DNA of 64,000 nt from Alitibacter langaaensis DSM 22999 (GTDB lineage Bacteria; Pseudomonadota; Gammaproteobacteria; Enterobacterales; Pasteurellaceae). Positions 1-9,627 of this stretch are shown here, one piece after another. Each line of letters starts with the position of its first letter. Position 1 is the first letter of the stretch. Both the position numbers and the translations under genes were made by a program. Where the stretch lies: positions 62,001 through 126,000 of the forward strand of contig NZ_QENU01000004.1 in assembly GCF_003096995.1 (NCBI RefSeq), written 5' to 3'. Below the pieces are notes generated by a model. It worked only from the letters and a program-made list of their open reading frames with translations, searched no databases and was not told the DNA's origin.

Positions 1-167
1 TGCCCAAAGGTTTGGATTTCCGCCACTTCTTGTGGCGAAGTGGACATAAAAGGTGAGGCGCCTAAAGCAAGTAAACCATTTGCGGAAAAATTCGCCACCA
101 CAATATTCGTCATGCAATGCACTAATGGGTTGCGCTCTCGCACTAAATTTAAGTATTTGAATTGCAT
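1..167 (-). CDS. thiM: Hydroxyethylthiazole kinase, N-terminal part (window edge)
   Basis: The first 55 codons of ThiM, which phosphorylates 4-methyl-5-(2-hydroxyethyl)thiazole in thiamine salvage in the cytoplasm. The translated start ([20 protein letters not shown]) and the following [19 protein letters not shown] match the conserved N-terminus of the family (PLVHCMTN and the LLALGASP turn). The gene runs off the left edge of the window, so only the amino end is visible. The ATG at 167 follows an AGGAAA ribosome-binding site. A TPP riboswitch lies about 65 bases upstream, so expression should fall when thiamine pyrophosphate is plentiful. Identification is firm; other thi genes, if present, lie outside the window. 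Confidence 0.9.
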   Translation of the reverse strand, partial: MQFKYLNLVRERNPLVHCMTNIVVANFSANGLLALGASPFMSTSPQEVAEIQTFG

Positions 168-233
168 AGAGTTTCCTAATAACTAGATAGAAAAGATACG
201 CAATAAATGGTCGAAAGGAGAATAAAGAAAGGA

Positions 234-309
234 TTAGTTCCCTACGCCAGTATTAGCTGTATCAGGTTTTACGGGTATGTTCTCAGCCGCTTCGCAGCAC
301 CCCGACTAA
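234..309 (-). promoter_or_regulatory. TPP (thiamine pyrophosphate) riboswitch
   Basis: Read on the minus strand, this stretch has the hallmark Thi-box elements in order: GGGGTGC, CTGAGA, ACCC, ACCTGAT and GGCGTAGGGAAC. The flanking TTAGT (305-309) and ACTAA (234-238) can pair as helix P1. It sits in the leader of thiM. No clear intrinsic terminator follows before the thiM start, so control at translation initiation is the likelier mode, but that is inference. Confidence 0.93.
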
Positions 310-380
310 CGCTGACTAGTCTAAATTCTTTTTGCCTCAGAAACAAAGAAAAAACAGAAAAATTGTGAACTCTGTCACAA

Positions 381-420
381 AAAAGTGCGGTCAAAATTTT
401 CATTATTTTTAACCGCACTT
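381..420. repeat. Inverted pair of DNA uptake signal sequences
   Basis: AAGTGCGGT at 383-391 and ACCGCACTT at 412-420 face each other with a 20-base A+T-rich loop. Such paired USS between genes are typical of Pasteurellaceae and can fold as a terminator hairpin. It lies in the 321-base gap between thiM and the end of mepM, which also holds the riboswitch and the mepM terminator. Confidence 0.85.
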
Positions 421-447
421 CGTTCAATCATATTCGTGCCATCGTAA

Positions 448-485
448 AAGAAACAAAGGCTGTTTATCTTTCATAAACAGCCTTG
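448..485 (-). terminator. Intrinsic terminator of mepM
   Basis: On the minus strand AAGGCTGTTTA and TAAACAGCCTT form an 11-bp stem with a 7-base loop, followed by a T-rich run (TGTTTCTTTT). It starts a few bases after the mepM stop codon. Confidence 0.85.
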
Positions 486-488
486 AGT

Positions 489-1958
489 TTAAAATTTCAA
501 TTGACGTTCCACTGAACGTGCTTTGGTAATAAAACGACGGCGTTCATCTTCACGCATTGCATTGCTTGTGCCCGGCAATTTGACCGTCATTGGGTTGACT
601 GGGCGACCATTAATATGGAATTCATAATGCAAATGCGCCCCTGTCGAAATGCCTGTGTTGCCCGAAAGCGCAATACGTTCACCACGTTTCACGGTTTGCC
701 CTGCACGGACCAAAGGCTTACTTAAATGCATATAAACCGTTTGATATTCACGCCCATGGCGCAACACGACATAACGCCCTGCACCACCAGATTGATAGGC
801 GACTTTTTCCACTACGCCATCTGCAGGCGCAATCACTGGCGTTCCAATTGGCAAAGCAAAATCCACGCCATTATGTGGGCGAACGCGCCCTGTGACTGGA
901 TGACGGCGTTTCGGATTAAACGGCGAAGAAATACGCGCTTGGCGCTGAATTGGGAAACGTGCAAAACCTTTGCCTAAGGTTTCACCTTGGCGGTTATAAT
1001 AGCGTCCATTTTCAGCTTGAATTGCATAATAACTCTTGCCTAGGTTTTTAATGTGAATTGCTTCAACATTACCTTGCCCTGTGAGTTTGTTGTCTAAATA
1101 TTCACGCGAAACCAAAATAGCGAAAGCATCACCTTTTTTCAGTTTATTCATACTAAATTGCCACTGAAGTGCGCTGGTTAATTGACTAATTTGGCGGCTA
1201 TCCAAACCAAGGTTTTTCAAAGCAGCATGGAATGATGTGTCCACTGTGCCTTTTAGCACCTCTTTCTTCCAGATACTTTTTTTCTCGACAATTTGGCGTG
1301 CGAATTTACCGTCAGATTTACGCTCGTATATGCGCTCTTCTTTTTCTGACACTAACCAGTTTAAATATTCAAGATCATTTTCGTTATCTAAGATCCAATA
1401 CATTTGCTGCCCAGGTCTCAAGTTTTTCAACTCTGGGTAGCTCGCAATTAAATTTTTACTGGTTTCATCTTCTAACCCCGACAATTCCAGCACATCTTTC
1501 AATGTATCACCACGCACAATCGTGTGACTAAATTGATCGGTGATGCGCTTAGCCTGAGTCGCGGCATCAATAAGGTCGTCCACCGCAGCTTGCGCATCTT
1601 TCGGCAAGGGTTCACTGGTATTAAGATCATCGGGATCGATGGTGATAGACTCTGACTCATCGTCTTTCCCCGTGAGTTCATCATCATAAGAGGTGGCATC
1701 ATCGCTGTTTTTCTGTGCGATTGTATCGCCACCGACAGCCTGATCTGAGCCGCTGGTAATTTGAGCTGGCGTGGCCTCTTCTTGCAAAGGCTGATACGCC
1801 GCGCTTTCAGTTGTTTTTTCAGGCTTCTGCTCAACCGTATCTTTTAAACTTAATAAACCGCCCAAACAAATACAGATAAGCGCAAAAAAGAAAATCAGCG
1901 CTTTAATCCGTGATTTTCTTTTCCGTCTTTCTCGGGCAAGTTTAACGTGTTGAGCCAA
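489..1958 (-). CDS. mepM: Murein DD-endopeptidase MepM (M23 metallopeptidase)
   Basis: A 489-residue envelope protein, somewhat longer than the roughly 440-residue E. coli MepM (YebA). MepM cuts D-Ala-mDAP cross-links in peptidoglycan so that new strands can be inserted. A basic N-terminus and one membrane anchor (about residues 19-40) are followed by an acidic low-complexity linker (to about 125), an OapA/LysM-like domain around 145-200, and a C-terminal M23 domain. Zinc ligands are visible as HxxxD in RPHNGVDFA (about residue 360) and as HxH in GAHLHYEFH (about 440). The gene is divergent from znuC, the same neighbourhood as yebA beside znu genes in enterics, and the enzyme family is zinc-dependent. 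Confidence 0.92.
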   Translation of the reverse strand: MAQHVKLARERRKRKSRIKALIFFFALICICLGGLLSLKDTVEQKPEKTTESAAYQPLQEEATPAQITSGSDQAVGGDTIAQKNSDDATSYDDELTGKDDESESITIDPDDLNTSEPLPKDAQAAVDDLIDAATQAKRITDQFSHTIVRGDTLKDVLELSGLEDETSKNLIASYPELKNLRPGQQMYWILDNENDLEYLNWLVSEKEERIYERKSDGKFARQIVEKKSIWKKEVLKGTVDTSFHAALKNLGLDSRQISQLTSALQWQFSMNKLKKGDAFAILVSREYLDNKLTGQGNVEAIHIKNLGKSYYAIQAENGRYYNRQGETLGKGFARFPIQRQARISSPFNPKRRHPVTGRVRPHNGVDFALPIGTPVIAPADGVVEKVAYQSGGAGRYVVLRHGREYQTVYMHLSKPLVRAGQTVKRGERIALSGNTGISTGAHLHYEFHINGRPVNPMTVKLPGTSNAMREDERRRFITKARSVERQLKF

Positions 1959-2093
1959 GGGGAAATGCCTACCTAAAAAATATCAAAAATTTATCTGTGG
2001 GTGTAAGACCGCAAAATGCGAAAAAAATTCATTATACACGAGCAGGGAAATTTTACGACTTAAACTTTGAGCAATTAGCTTGTTTCACTGGCT

Positions 2094-2121
2094 GAAATAC
2101 GTTATCTTTAAACGTTTTTTC
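2094..2121. promoter_or_regulatory. Possible Zur operator upstream of znuC
   Basis: An imperfect A+T-rich palindrome between mepM and znuC: GAAATACGTT on the left and the complement of an AACGTTTTTTC half on the right, ending 18 bases before the chosen znuC start. Zinc-uptake genes are usually repressed by Zur at such positions. The match to a Zur box is only partial and no Zur gene is in the window, so this is a weak prediction. Confidence 0.3.
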
Positions 2122-2139
2122 AATTCACCGAAGTTTATT

Positions 2140-2967
2140 ATGCATATCAATGCCATTCACAGAAATTCAGATAATTCGCCAAACAAACAGGCTGCACCTT
2201 TAATTGAGCTTAAGGATATTTGTGTCAATTTTGGGCAAAAAACAGCATTACAGCATATTAATATGGCGGTGTATCCGAATGCGGTTACGACCATTGTCGG
2301 CCCTAATGGTGGGGGGAAATCGACCCTGTTGAAAGTGTTGCTAAAATTAATCAAACCAAGTTCTGGCAAGATAAAATATGGCAAAAACGTGCGCATCGGT
2401 TATCTGCCACAAAAAATTCACTTAGATCATAGCTTTCCGATTACGGTCGAAAAATTTCTGTCACTCAAAAAAGGCATTTCGCAATCAGATATTCAACAAG
2501 CGATTGAATTGCTTTCAATTGGCCATTTAATAAAAAATTCGCTACAAAAACTCTCTGGCGGCGAGATGCAACGCGTGCTGCTCGCCCGTGCTATTTTGAA
2601 TAAACCGAATTTATTAGTGCTTGATGAACCGACTCAAGGTGTTGATATTAATGGGCAAGTTGAACTCTACCAATTAATTCATCAAACACGAAAAACCTTA
2701 AATTGTGCGGTACTGATGGTCTCTCATGATTTACATATTGTGATGGCGGACACCAACAATGTACTTTGCGTTAACCAACATATTTGCTGCGCGGGTTCGC
2801 CGGAAACCATTAGTGCTGAGCCTGCATTTATTCAGCATTTTGGCGATCAATTTGCGAAAAATATTGCGTTTTATACCCACCACCATAACCACCGCCATGA
2901 TATGCATGGCGATGTATGCTGTTCGGGGCAATATCAATGCGCACAACACAATCACCACAATCACTAA
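2140..2967 (+). CDS. znuC: Zinc ABC transporter ATP-binding protein
   Basis: ATPase subunit of the high-affinity ZnuABC zinc importer, acting at the inner face of the cytoplasmic membrane. The 275-residue protein has Walker [13 protein letters not shown] signature LSGGEMQRV and Walker B LLVLDEP. An upstream in-frame ATG at 2080 would add 20 residues without family similarity, so the ATG at 2140 is preferred. The C-terminal 30 or so residues are rich in His and Cys (several HH and HNH clusters plus a CC pair), a plausible metal-binding tail. znuB starts 12 bases after the stop, so the two form an operon. The periplasmic partner znuA is not in the window; it is also unlinked in H. influenzae. 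Confidence 0.93.
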   Translation: MHINAIHRNSDNSPNKQAAPLIELKDICVNFGQKTALQHINMAVYPNAVTTIVGPNGGGKSTLLKVLLKLIKPSSGKIKYGKNVRIGYLPQKIHLDHSFPITVEKFLSLKKGISQSDIQQAIELLSIGHLIKNSLQKLSGGEMQRVLLARAILNKPNLLVLDEPTQGVDINGQVELYQLIHQTRKTLNCAVLMVSHDLHIVMADTNNVLCVNQHICCAGSPETISAEPAFIQHFGDQFAKNIAFYTHHHNHRHDMHGDVCCSGQYQCAQHNHHNH

Positions 2968-2979
2968 GTAATCATCATT

Positions 2980-3765
2980 ATGTTTGAAATTATCTTTCCC
3001 GCTTGGCTCTCTGGTATGTTGCTTTCCTTAATCACGGCACCACTTGGAGCTTTTGTAGTGTGGCGTAAAATGGCTTATTTTGGCGATACGCTCGCTCATT
3101 CTGCTTTACTCGGCGTGGCATTAGGGATTTTTCTTGAAATCAATCCCTATCTCGCCATCATCATTTTGACGGTGTTGCTCGCCATATTAATGGTATGGCT
3201 GGAAAATAATTCCCATTATTCTGTGGATACGATTTTAGGCATTATCGCGCACAGTTGCTTATCTCTCGGGGTTGTTACTGTCGGTTTATTGCAAAATGTT
3301 CGCGTCGATCTCATGGGGTATTTATTTGGAGATTTACTTGCGGTCAGTTCTGAAGATTTATGGCTAATTAGCCTTGGTGTTGTTGTGGTACTCGCGGTTT
3401 TATTATGGTTTTGGAAACCGCTCATCTCCACCACGGTTAGCCCAGAATTAGCTCAAGTAGAAGGCATTAATATTCAGAAAATGCGTTTTATTTTGATGAT
3501 TTTGACCGCACTTACCATCGCATTAAGCATGAAATTTGTCGGCGCGTTAATCATCACTTCTCTATTAATCATTCCTGCCGCCACTGCTCGACGCTTTGCC
3601 CGCACACCAGAAACGATGGCAATCATTGCGGTGTTGATAAGTATGCTATCCGTATCTATGGGCTTAACCTTGTCTGCGTTTTATAACACGGCTGCTGGGC
3701 CTTCAGTGGTGATTTGTGCCGCAATATTATTTTTGCTCTCGTTACTCGTTAAAGAACGGGTTTAA
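2980..3765 (+). CDS. znuB: Zinc ABC transporter permease
   Basis: Membrane subunit of the ZnuABC zinc importer, 261 residues, the usual size for the ABC-3 permease family. Six to eight hydrophobic spans are visible, and the family motif around [15 protein letters not shown] (about residues 37-51) is present. It follows znuC by 12 bases. Downstream it converges with pntB across a 194-base gap holding an inverted USS pair and a hairpin. Confidence 0.93.
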   Translation: MFEIIFPAWLSGMLLSLITAPLGAFVVWRKMAYFGDTLAHSALLGVALGIFLEINPYLAIIILTVLLAILMVWLENNSHYSVDTILGIIAHSCLSLGVVTVGLLQNVRVDLMGYLFGDLLAVSSEDLWLISLGVVVVLAVLLWFWKPLISTTVSPELAQVEGINIQKMRFILMILTALTIALSMKFVGALIITSLLIIPAATARRFARTPETMAIIAVLISMLSVSMGLTLSAFYNTAAGPSVVICAAILFLLSLLVKERV

Positions 3766-3787
3766 ATGACTAAAATTTTTCATTTTT

Positions 3788-3849
3788 TGACCGCACTTTA
3801 TTCTTCATTTGCTCCGTCAAATCAGTGCAACTACAAAAAAGTGCGGTCA
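3788..3849. repeat. Inverted USS pair between znuB and pntB
   Basis: ACCGCACTT (3790-3798) and AAGTGCGGT (3839-3847) flank a loop of about 40 bases just after znuB. The long loop makes it a weaker terminator than closer pairs. Confidence 0.75.
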
Positions 3850-3908
3850 GATTTTCATTTATTTTTTATGCTTTCTGCAAAATAAGCTTTTTCGTTACGT
3901 TCCAAAAT

Positions 3909-3938
3909 AAAAAAGAGCAAGGGTTCGCCTTGCTCTCT
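3909..3938 (-). terminator. Intrinsic terminator of pntAB
   Basis: On the minus strand AGAGCAAGG and CCTTGCTCT pair around a GCGAAC-type loop and are followed by TTTTTATTTT. It sits just beyond the pntB stop codon and, being nearly symmetric, may also stop znuB transcripts. Confidence 0.85.
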
Positions 3939-3959
3939 TCTTTTTATGTTTAATAACAA

Positions 3960-5408
3960 CTAGTTATTTAATACTCTCAAAATATCATCCACACGCTCTT
4001 TCGCATCGCCGAATAGCATTTGGGTATTTTCTTTGAAGAACAATGGATTTTGTACGCCAGCGTATCCAACTGCCATTGAGCGTTTGAATACGATAACGTT
4101 TTGTGCTTTCCACACTTCTAACACTGGCATACCTGCGATTGGGCTTGATGGATCGTCTAATGCCGCTGGGTTTACCGTGTCGTTGGCACCGATAACCAAT
4201 ACAACATCGGTATCTTCAAAATCATCATTAATTTCATCCATTTCAAGCACCACATCGTACGGCACTTTCGCTTCTGCAAGCAATACGTTCATATGACCTG
4301 GTAAACGACCTGCAACTGGGTGAATACCAAAACGCACGTTCACTCCTTTCTCGCGTAATTTTGCGGTAATTTCTGCCACAGGATATTGAGCTTGTGCAAC
4401 CGCCATTCCGTATCCCGGTGTGATGATGACAGAGCTTGCATTTTTCAGCATTTCCGCCACTTCTTCAGCGGTAGTTTCACGGTGTTCGCCTTGTTCTTCA
4501 TCGCCTGAACTTGCGCTCACTTCTGTGCCGAAGCCGCCTGCAATCACGCTGATAAATGAACGGTTCATCGCTTTACACATGATGTAAGAAAGAATCGCAC
4601 CTGATGACCCCACTAAGGCACCTGTTACAATTAATAAGTCATTGCTTAACATAAAGCCCGCTGCAGCCGCTGCCCAACCTGAATAAGAGTTCAACATTGA
4701 AACAACCACAGGCATATCCGCGCCACCAATGGATGAAACTAAATGCCAGCCAAAGACTAGCGCGATTGCTGTCATCACCAACACTGGAAAAATGTTGTGC
4801 GGATTGTTTAAGAATGCAACCATTAATAAGGCTGAAACCACTAATGCTGCTAGATTCCATTTGTGTTTATGTGGAATATTTAATGCCGCAGAAGACACTT
4901 TGCGACCGAATAATTTGCCACTTAATTTGCCGAATGCCACTAATGAACCAGAGAAGGTAACTGCACCGATAAAGATGCCAAGAAACACTTCAACATTGTG
5001 AATGTTCGCCAAGGTAGCTTGTTCTGCGTGGAATGCCGCTAGTGCCACTTCGTCTAAATTAGCTGGTGGAACGGCATCTACGTGCAAACCATAGCTGTTA
5101 AAGCCGACTAAGACCGCCGCTAAACCTACAAAGCTGTGCAAAATTGCCACTAATTCTGGCATTTCTGTCATTTCAACTTTTAAGGCTTTTTTCACGCCGA
5201 TAAAGCCCCCGATTGCCATTGCAATCAAGATCCAAAGTGTGCCTTGTGATTGTGGGCCGAAAATGGTGGCAACTAACGCGATCGCCATCCCTACAATACC
5301 GTACCAACAACCTGCTTTTGCGGTTTCGTGTTTAGAAAGCCCTGCTAAACTCATAATAAAGAGAATCGCAGCAATAATATATGCAGCTGTTACAAATCCA
5401 AAAGACAT
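3960..5408 (-). CDS. pntB: NAD(P) transhydrogenase subunit beta
   Basis: Beta subunit of the proton-translocating transhydrogenase, which uses the proton gradient to reduce NADP+ with NADH in the cytoplasmic membrane. The 482-residue protein has about nine N-terminal membrane spans and a C-terminal NADP(H)-binding domain III with the glycine-rich [10 protein letters not shown] (about residue 310) and the [10 protein letters not shown] motif (about 405). The reading frame is open 11 codons further upstream, but [10 protein letters not shown] matches the E. coli N-terminus and the ATG at 5408 has an AAGGAG site, so that start was chosen. It follows pntA by 10 bases in the same operon. Confidence 0.95.
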   Translation of the reverse strand: MSFGFVTAAYIIAAILFIMSLAGLSKHETAKAGCWYGIVGMAIALVATIFGPQSQGTLWILIAMAIGGFIGVKKALKVEMTEMPELVAILHSFVGLAAVLVGFNSYGLHVDAVPPANLDEVALAAFHAEQATLANIHNVEVFLGIFIGAVTFSGSLVAFGKLSGKLFGRKVSSAALNIPHKHKWNLAALVVSALLMVAFLNNPHNIFPVLVMTAIALVFGWHLVSSIGGADMPVVVSMLNSYSGWAAAAAGFMLSNDLLIVTGALVGSSGAILSYIMCKAMNRSFISVIAGGFGTEVSASSGDEEQGEHRETTAEEVAEMLKNASSVIITPGYGMAVAQAQYPVAEITAKLREKGVNVRFGIHPVAGRLPGHMNVLLAEAKVPYDVVLEMDEINDDFEDTDVVLVIGANDTVNPAALDDPSSPIAGMPVLEVWKAQNVIVFKRSMAVGYAGVQNPLFFKENTQMLFGDAKERVDDILRVLNN

Positions 5409-5418
5409 GAGTTTCTCC

Positions 5419-6957
5419 TTAACCTTTTCTAAACATTGCAAGCATACGTTGCGTCACTTTAAAACCACCGAAGATATTAATGCTTGCCACTAAGATCGCA
5501 ATAAATGCAAGAATATCTACAACTAAATTACCTGTCGGCTGCGCAATTTGTAATACCGCCCCAACAATGATAATACCTGAAATCGCATTTGTTACTGCCA
5601 TTAATGGGGTGTGCAATGCGTGGCTGACGTTCCAAACCACATAATAACCCACCACGCAAGCTAAGACGAATACGGTAAAGTGTGATAAGAATGCTGCTGG
5701 TGCAACAGAGGCTAACCATAAGAATAGCGCGCCGCACCCTGCCATTAAGCCATATTTCACTCGTGGATCTGCAGGTTTTTCTTCTTTTTTCTCGACTGGC
5801 GCTGCCGCAGCTGGTTTTTGAGGCTGTGCTGACACTTGAATTGGTGGCGCAGGCCATGTTAATTCACCGTCACGCACCACAGTGACACCACGCAATACCA
5901 CATCGTCAAAATTAATATCAATCTGACCGTCTTTATTTGGTGCAAGTAGTTTGAGTAAGTTAACTAAGTTTGTACCATAAAGTTGTGAAGATTGAGTCGG
6001 CAAACGTGCTGGGAAGTCTGTATAACCAATCACTTTGACTTGATTTTCGGTTACCACCACTTCGCCTGCTTTGGTGTAATCGCAGTTACCACCCGTTGCC
6101 GCCGCCAAATCAACAATCACCGAACCTGGTTTCATTGAATCAACCATCTCTTTGGTGATTAAACGCGGTGCGGCTTTACCAGGAATCGCGGCTGTGGTGA
6201 TAATAATATCAACTTCTTTCGCTTGTTCAGCGTAAAGTTCCATTGCGCGGCGGTTAAACTCTTCAGACATCACTTTGGCATAACCATCGCCTGAACCACC
6301 TTCTTCTTCGAAATCAATTTCTAAGAAATCTGCGCCCATTGATTTAACTTGTTCTTTTACTTCTGGACGAGAGTCAAAAGCACGGACAATCGCACCTAAG
6401 CTATTTGCTGCACCAATTGCTGCTAATCCTGCAACCCCTGCCCCAATCACAAGCACTTTCGCTGGTGGTACTTTACCTGCGGCAGTAATTTGCCCTGTAA
6501 AGAAACTACCAAAAGCGTTTGCCGCTTCGATCACCGCACGATAACCAGAAATATTCGCCATTGAACTCAATGCATCAAGGGCTTGCGCACGTGAAATACG
6601 CGGTACCGCATCCATTGCTAACACATTGATTTTTTTCGCTTGCAATTTTTCCATTAATTGCGGGTTTTGCGCAGGCCAAATAAAGCTTACTAGCGTCGCA
6701 CCTTCTTTAATCAGAGCAATTTCATCGTCAGTTGGCGCATTCACTTTAAAAATAATATCTGAAGCCCAAACTTCTTGTTGTGTGCCAACAGCCGCACCTG
6801 CGTTTACAAATGCGCTGTCTTCAAAACTCGCTTTAAAACCTGCATCGTGTTCAACGAGCACATCAAAACCGAGCTTTTTGATCTGTTCAACAGTTTTTGG
6901 CGTTGCTGCCACACGTGTTTCGCCGTTAAACAGTTCTCTAGGTACACCAATTAACAT
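5419..6957 (-). CDS. pntA: NAD(P) transhydrogenase subunit alpha
   Basis: Alpha subunit of the transhydrogenase: the N-terminal two thirds form the NAD(H)-binding domain I (GVPRE start, [15 protein letters not shown] Rossmann loop at about 172-186), and the C-terminal third has about four membrane spans. An Ala/Pro/Lys-rich linker joins them around residue 380. At 512 residues it matches the enteric single-chain PntA. First gene of the pntAB operon; the 266-base region between it and the divergent sfsA has no clear operator. Confidence 0.95.
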   Translation of the reverse strand: MLIGVPRELFNGETRVAATPKTVEQIKKLGFDVLVEHDAGFKASFEDSAFVNAGAAVGTQQEVWASDIIFKVNAPTDDEIALIKEGATLVSFIWPAQNPQLMEKLQAKKINVLAMDAVPRISRAQALDALSSMANISGYRAVIEAANAFGSFFTGQITAAGKVPPAKVLVIGAGVAGLAAIGAANSLGAIVRAFDSRPEVKEQVKSMGADFLEIDFEEEGGSGDGYAKVMSEEFNRRAMELYAEQAKEVDIIITTAAIPGKAAPRLITKEMVDSMKPGSVIVDLAAATGGNCDYTKAGEVVVTENQVKVIGYTDFPARLPTQSSQLYGTNLVNLLKLLAPNKDGQIDINFDDVVLRGVTVVRDGELTWPAPPIQVSAQPQKPAAAAPVEKKEEKPADPRVKYGLMAGCGALFLWLASVAPAAFLSHFTVFVLACVVGYYVVWNVSHALHTPLMAVTNAISGIIIVGAVLQIAQPTGNLVVDILAFIAILVASINIFGGFKVTQRMLAMFRKG

Positions 6958-7223
6958 AACACTTCCTTAAAATTAGTTGATCGATACACATTGAGCTAAC
7001 AGTTTGTATTAGTCCAAATACCCGAGATGACAATAAGTCAAACCGTCTCAACTTTAACACTAAATAATAGAAAATGGGAATTGTTTTTTTATGAAAAAAT
7101 CCTATAAATTTGGATTTCATTGAATAAATCAGAAAAAATAAACAATTATTTTAGAAAATTCGCAAAGTGCGGTCGATTTTGCTATAGTTTATTTCACTTT
7201 TAATGCTTATTTAGGATAACTTT

Positions 7224-7937
7224 ATGCAATTTCCCTCTCTTCAACCAGCCACCTTAATCCGCCGCTATAAACGTTTTCTTACGGATGTGCAGCTACAAAA
7301 TGGTGATGAGATGACCATTCATTGCGCCAATACTGGGGCAATGACGGGCTGCGGCGAAAAAGGAAACACGATTTGGTATTCCGATTCTAAAAGTGAAACG
7401 CGAAAATATCCTTGCTCTTGGGAATTAACCGAGCTTGAAAGTGGCAATTTGGTTTGCATTAACACCCATCGTTCTAATCAACTAGTGCATGAAGCTTTGT
7501 TAAACAAGCAAATTAAAGAGTTGGCAATGTATGATGAGATCTATCCCGAAGTGAAATATGGTGAAGAAAATAGTCGAATTGATTTTTTGCTGAAAGGGGA
7601 AGGGCTGCCAGATTGTTATTTGGAAGTGAAATCGATCACTCTAGTGAAAAATAATATCGGTATGTTTCCTGATGCTGTGACTACTCGCGGACAGAAACAC
7701 GTTCGTGAATTGATGGCGATGAAAAAGCACGGGCATCGTGCCGTTGTGCTTTTCGCGGGCTTACATGATGGTTTTGATTGTTTCAAAATTGCGGAATATA
7801 TTGATCCTGAATATGACAAATTGCTTAAACAAGCCTTGCAAGAAGGCGTGGAAGCCTATGCTTATGCGGGAAAATTTGAAAAAACACAAGGAATTCCGAC
7901 CGCACTTTCGCTGACTGAAGCGGTCCCCTTCATTTAA
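7224..7937 (+). CDS. sfsA: Sugar fermentation stimulation protein SfsA
   Basis: A 237-residue protein matching the SfsA family over its full length (E. coli 234). The N-terminal half is an OB-like nucleic-acid-binding region; the C-terminal half has a nuclease-like fold with [13 protein letters not shown] and RGQKHVREL motifs. In E. coli it was found as a factor that raises mal gene expression; its biochemical role is unsettled. A TATAGT box at 7183-7188 about 35 bases before the start and an AGGA site support the start. The USS core at 7164-7172 is close to this promoter. Confidence 0.9.
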   Translation: MQFPSLQPATLIRRYKRFLTDVQLQNGDEMTIHCANTGAMTGCGEKGNTIWYSDSKSETRKYPCSWELTELESGNLVCINTHRSNQLVHEALLNKQIKELAMYDEIYPEVKYGEENSRIDFLLKGEGLPDCYLEVKSITLVKNNIGMFPDAVTTRGQKHVRELMAMKKHGHRAVVLFAGLHDGFDCFKIAEYIDPEYDKLLKQALQEGVEAYAYAGKFEKTQGIPTALSLTEAVPFI

Positions 7938-7946
7938 ATCTCATTA

Positions 7947-8001
7947 TTTGAGAATTATTTTCATTTATCTATTGACACGCTAATTGAGAATTATTATCAT
8001 G
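7947..8001. promoter_or_regulatory. Two Fur-box-like sites over a sigma-70 promoter
   Basis: Two near-identical 19-base sites, 7947-7965 and 7983-8001, share TTGAGAATTATT(T/A)TCAT, a good match to the Fur consensus of inverted GATAAT-type hexamers. Between and within them lies a -35 TTGACA (7972-7977) and, after exactly 17 bases, a -10 TATCAT (7995-8000). The second Fur site covers the spacer and the -10, so iron-loaded Fur should block polymerase. The promoter points right, into the short unit ending at the 8041-8076 terminator. Confidence 0.8.
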
Positions 8002-8006
8002 AACAC

Positions 8007-8078
8007 ATCAAAACAACAATAGATAATCACTCCAACTTTTAGGCGTTGCACTCCCCACAAGTCAACGCCTTTCTTTTG
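8007..8078 (+). ncRNA. Candidate Fur-repressed small RNA (RyhB/HrrF-type)
   Basis: A transcription unit of about 70 bases with no credible reading frame. It runs from about 7 bases past the -10 box at 7995 to the T-rich tail after 8070. The 5' half (8007-8040) is A-rich and looks unpaired. The 3' half is a hairpin with an 8-bp stem (AGGCGTTG/CAACGCCT) and a 14-base loop containing CTCCCCAC, then TTCTTTT. The C-rich loop could pair with G-rich ribosome-binding sites, as seeds of many trans-acting RNAs do; that is inference. A Fur-regulated RNA (HrrF) is known in nontypeable H. influenzae; whether this is its orthologue cannot be decided here. The alternative is a tyrS leader with an attenuator, but the terminator precedes a separate TATAAT box at 8121. 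Confidence 0.62.
8041..8076 (+). terminator. Terminator of the small RNA unit
   Basis: AGGCGTTG (8041-8048) and CAACGCCT (8063-8070) form a perfect 8-bp stem followed by TTCTTTT. It lies 85 bases before tyrS. Confidence 0.8.
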
Positions 8079-8160
8079 TCAAATTTACGCTTTAACCCTT
8101 TTCATTTCAGCAATATCCACTATAATTACCTTTTCTTTATTATAGAAGGCAAATAATAAG

Positions 8161-9348
8161 ATGACTGATTTGAATACTGTTCTCGCGGAACTAAAGCGCG
8201 GTGTTGAGAATATTTACTCTGAAGAAGATTTAATTGAAAAATTGAAAGAAAACCGCCCATTACGCGTAAAATTAGGGGCTGACCCAACTGCACCAGATAT
8301 TCACTTAGGTCATACTGTAGTTTTAAATAAATTGCGTAAATTTCAAGAACTTGGCCATGAAGTGATATTCTTGATTGGTGATTTCACAGGAATGGTCGGC
8401 GATCCATCGGGCAAAAATGCAACGCGCCCGCCGCTGACTCGTGAAGATGTCATGCGCAATGCAGAAACCTATAAACAACAAATTTTCAAAATTTTAGATC
8501 CGCAAAAAACCAACATTAGCTTCAACTCCGAATGGTTAGGACAATTAGGCACAGAAGGAATGATCCGCCTTGCTTCAAACTATACGGTCGCACGCATGCT
8601 TGAGCGAGATGATTTCAAAAAACGTTTTGCAAATCAACAACCTATCGCGATTCACGAATTTATCTACCCATTATTACAAGGGCAAGATTCTGTTCACTTA
8701 AAAGCAGACGTTGAACTTGGCGGCACAGACCAAACATTCAATTTATTAATCGGACGTGAATTACAAAAAGCAGATGGGCAAAAACCACAAGTGGCGATGA
8801 CAATGCCATTACTCGTGGGCTTAGATGGCGAGAAAAAAATGTCTAAATCCTTGGGCAATTACATTGGGGTTACTGAAGCGCCGAATGAAATGTTCGGTAA
8901 AATCATGTCAATTTCTGATGATTTAATGTGGGATTGGTATAACTTGCTCTCATTCCGTCCATTAGCGGAAATCGCACAATTAAAAGCAGAAGTGGCAGCG
9001 GGCAAAAATCCTCGTGATGTCAAAATCTTACTCGCCAAAGAAATCATCGCCCGTTTCCACAGTGAAGCCGATGCAGATGCGGCGGAGCAAGAATTTATTA
9101 ACCGCTTCCAAAAAGGTGCGATGCCTGAAGAAATGCCTGAATTTACTTTTGAAGGTGAGATCGGCTTAGCCAATTTATTAAAAGAAGCGGGCTTGGTGGC
9201 TTCAACATCCGAAGCAATCCGCAGCGCGCAACAAGGCGGTGTTAAAATTGATGGCGAAAAAATCACTGACGTGCGCCAAAATGCACAGCCAGGCACATTC
9301 GTTTACCAGGTAGGCAAACGTAAATTTGCTCGTGTTACAGTAAAATAA
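8161..9348 (+). CDS. tyrS: Tyrosyl-tRNA synthetase
   Basis: Class I synthetase charging tRNA-Tyr. The 395-residue protein has the HIGH-type motif HLGHT (about residues 49-53), the KMSKS loop and a C-terminal S4 RNA-binding domain ([12 protein letters not shown]). This length fits the shorter TyrZ-like form found in Haemophilus rather than the 424-residue E. coli TyrS. A TATAAT at 8121-8126 may be its own promoter, independent of the Fur-controlled unit upstream. A terminator follows at 9366. Confidence 0.95.
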   Translation: MTDLNTVLAELKRGVENIYSEEDLIEKLKENRPLRVKLGADPTAPDIHLGHTVVLNKLRKFQELGHEVIFLIGDFTGMVGDPSGKNATRPPLTREDVMRNAETYKQQIFKILDPQKTNISFNSEWLGQLGTEGMIRLASNYTVARMLERDDFKKRFANQQPIAIHEFIYPLLQGQDSVHLKADVELGGTDQTFNLLIGRELQKADGQKPQVAMTMPLLVGLDGEKKMSKSLGNYIGVTEAPNEMFGKIMSISDDLMWDWYNLLSFRPLAEIAQLKAEVAAGKNPRDVKILLAKEIIARFHSEADADAAEQEFINRFQKGAMPEEMPEFTFEGEIGLANLLKEAGLVASTSEAIRSAQQGGVKIDGEKITDVRQNAQPGTFVYQVGKRKFARVTVK

Positions 9349-9365
9349 CGAAATAACCAATCTGC

Positions 9366-9393
9366 AGGCGGACCAAGTGTCCGCCTCTTCTTT
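9366..9393 (+). terminator. Intrinsic terminator of tyrS
   Basis: GGCGGAC and GTCCGCC pair around a 5-base loop and are followed by TCTTCTTT, 18 bases after the tyrS stop. Confidence 0.85.
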
Positions 9394-9407
9394 GATAGGA
9401 AAGCAAA

Positions 9408-9560
9408 ATGGCCAATAAAATTTGGGTGCTTGGTGATGCCATATTGGATTGCGAGAACCATTAGCTAAAATGTGCAAATGCTGCGTTGGCTTGTACTATA
9501 AAAGGCGCAATGTCTGCTTTGCCAAATCAACAGCAATTAGCAGTATTTTTAGCCAATTAA
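9408..9560 (+). pseudogene. scrK: Fructokinase remnant with a large internal deletion
   Basis: An ATG at 9408 with a good ATAGGAAAG site opens a peptide MANKIWVLGDA, the typical start of PfkB-family fructokinases, but it stops at codon 19. About 20 bases further, in another frame, codons to 9560 read ANAALACTIKGAMSALPNQ and end LAVFLAN-stop, the typical fructokinase C-terminus (the anion-hole A.AAL..T..GA and ALP region). Only about 50 codons of some 300 remain, so the centre of the gene was deleted. It lies 67 bases before the intact scrB, the normal partner that produces fructose. The frame of the gene is broken and it cannot encode a kinase. Confidence 0.8.
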
Positions 9561-9627
9561 TTCTCAGTGGTGGCAACAAATAGCGTCCCCAACTTTTCGT
9601 TTTTCGTTCTACATTTAGGTGCTTTCA

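Noticed and set aside
2080-2139. Upstream ATG for znuC
   Set aside because: It adds 20 residues without family similarity and overlaps the likely promoter and operator.
5409-5441. Upstream ATG for pntB inside pntA
   Set aside because: The conserved start with an AAGGAG site is at 5408.
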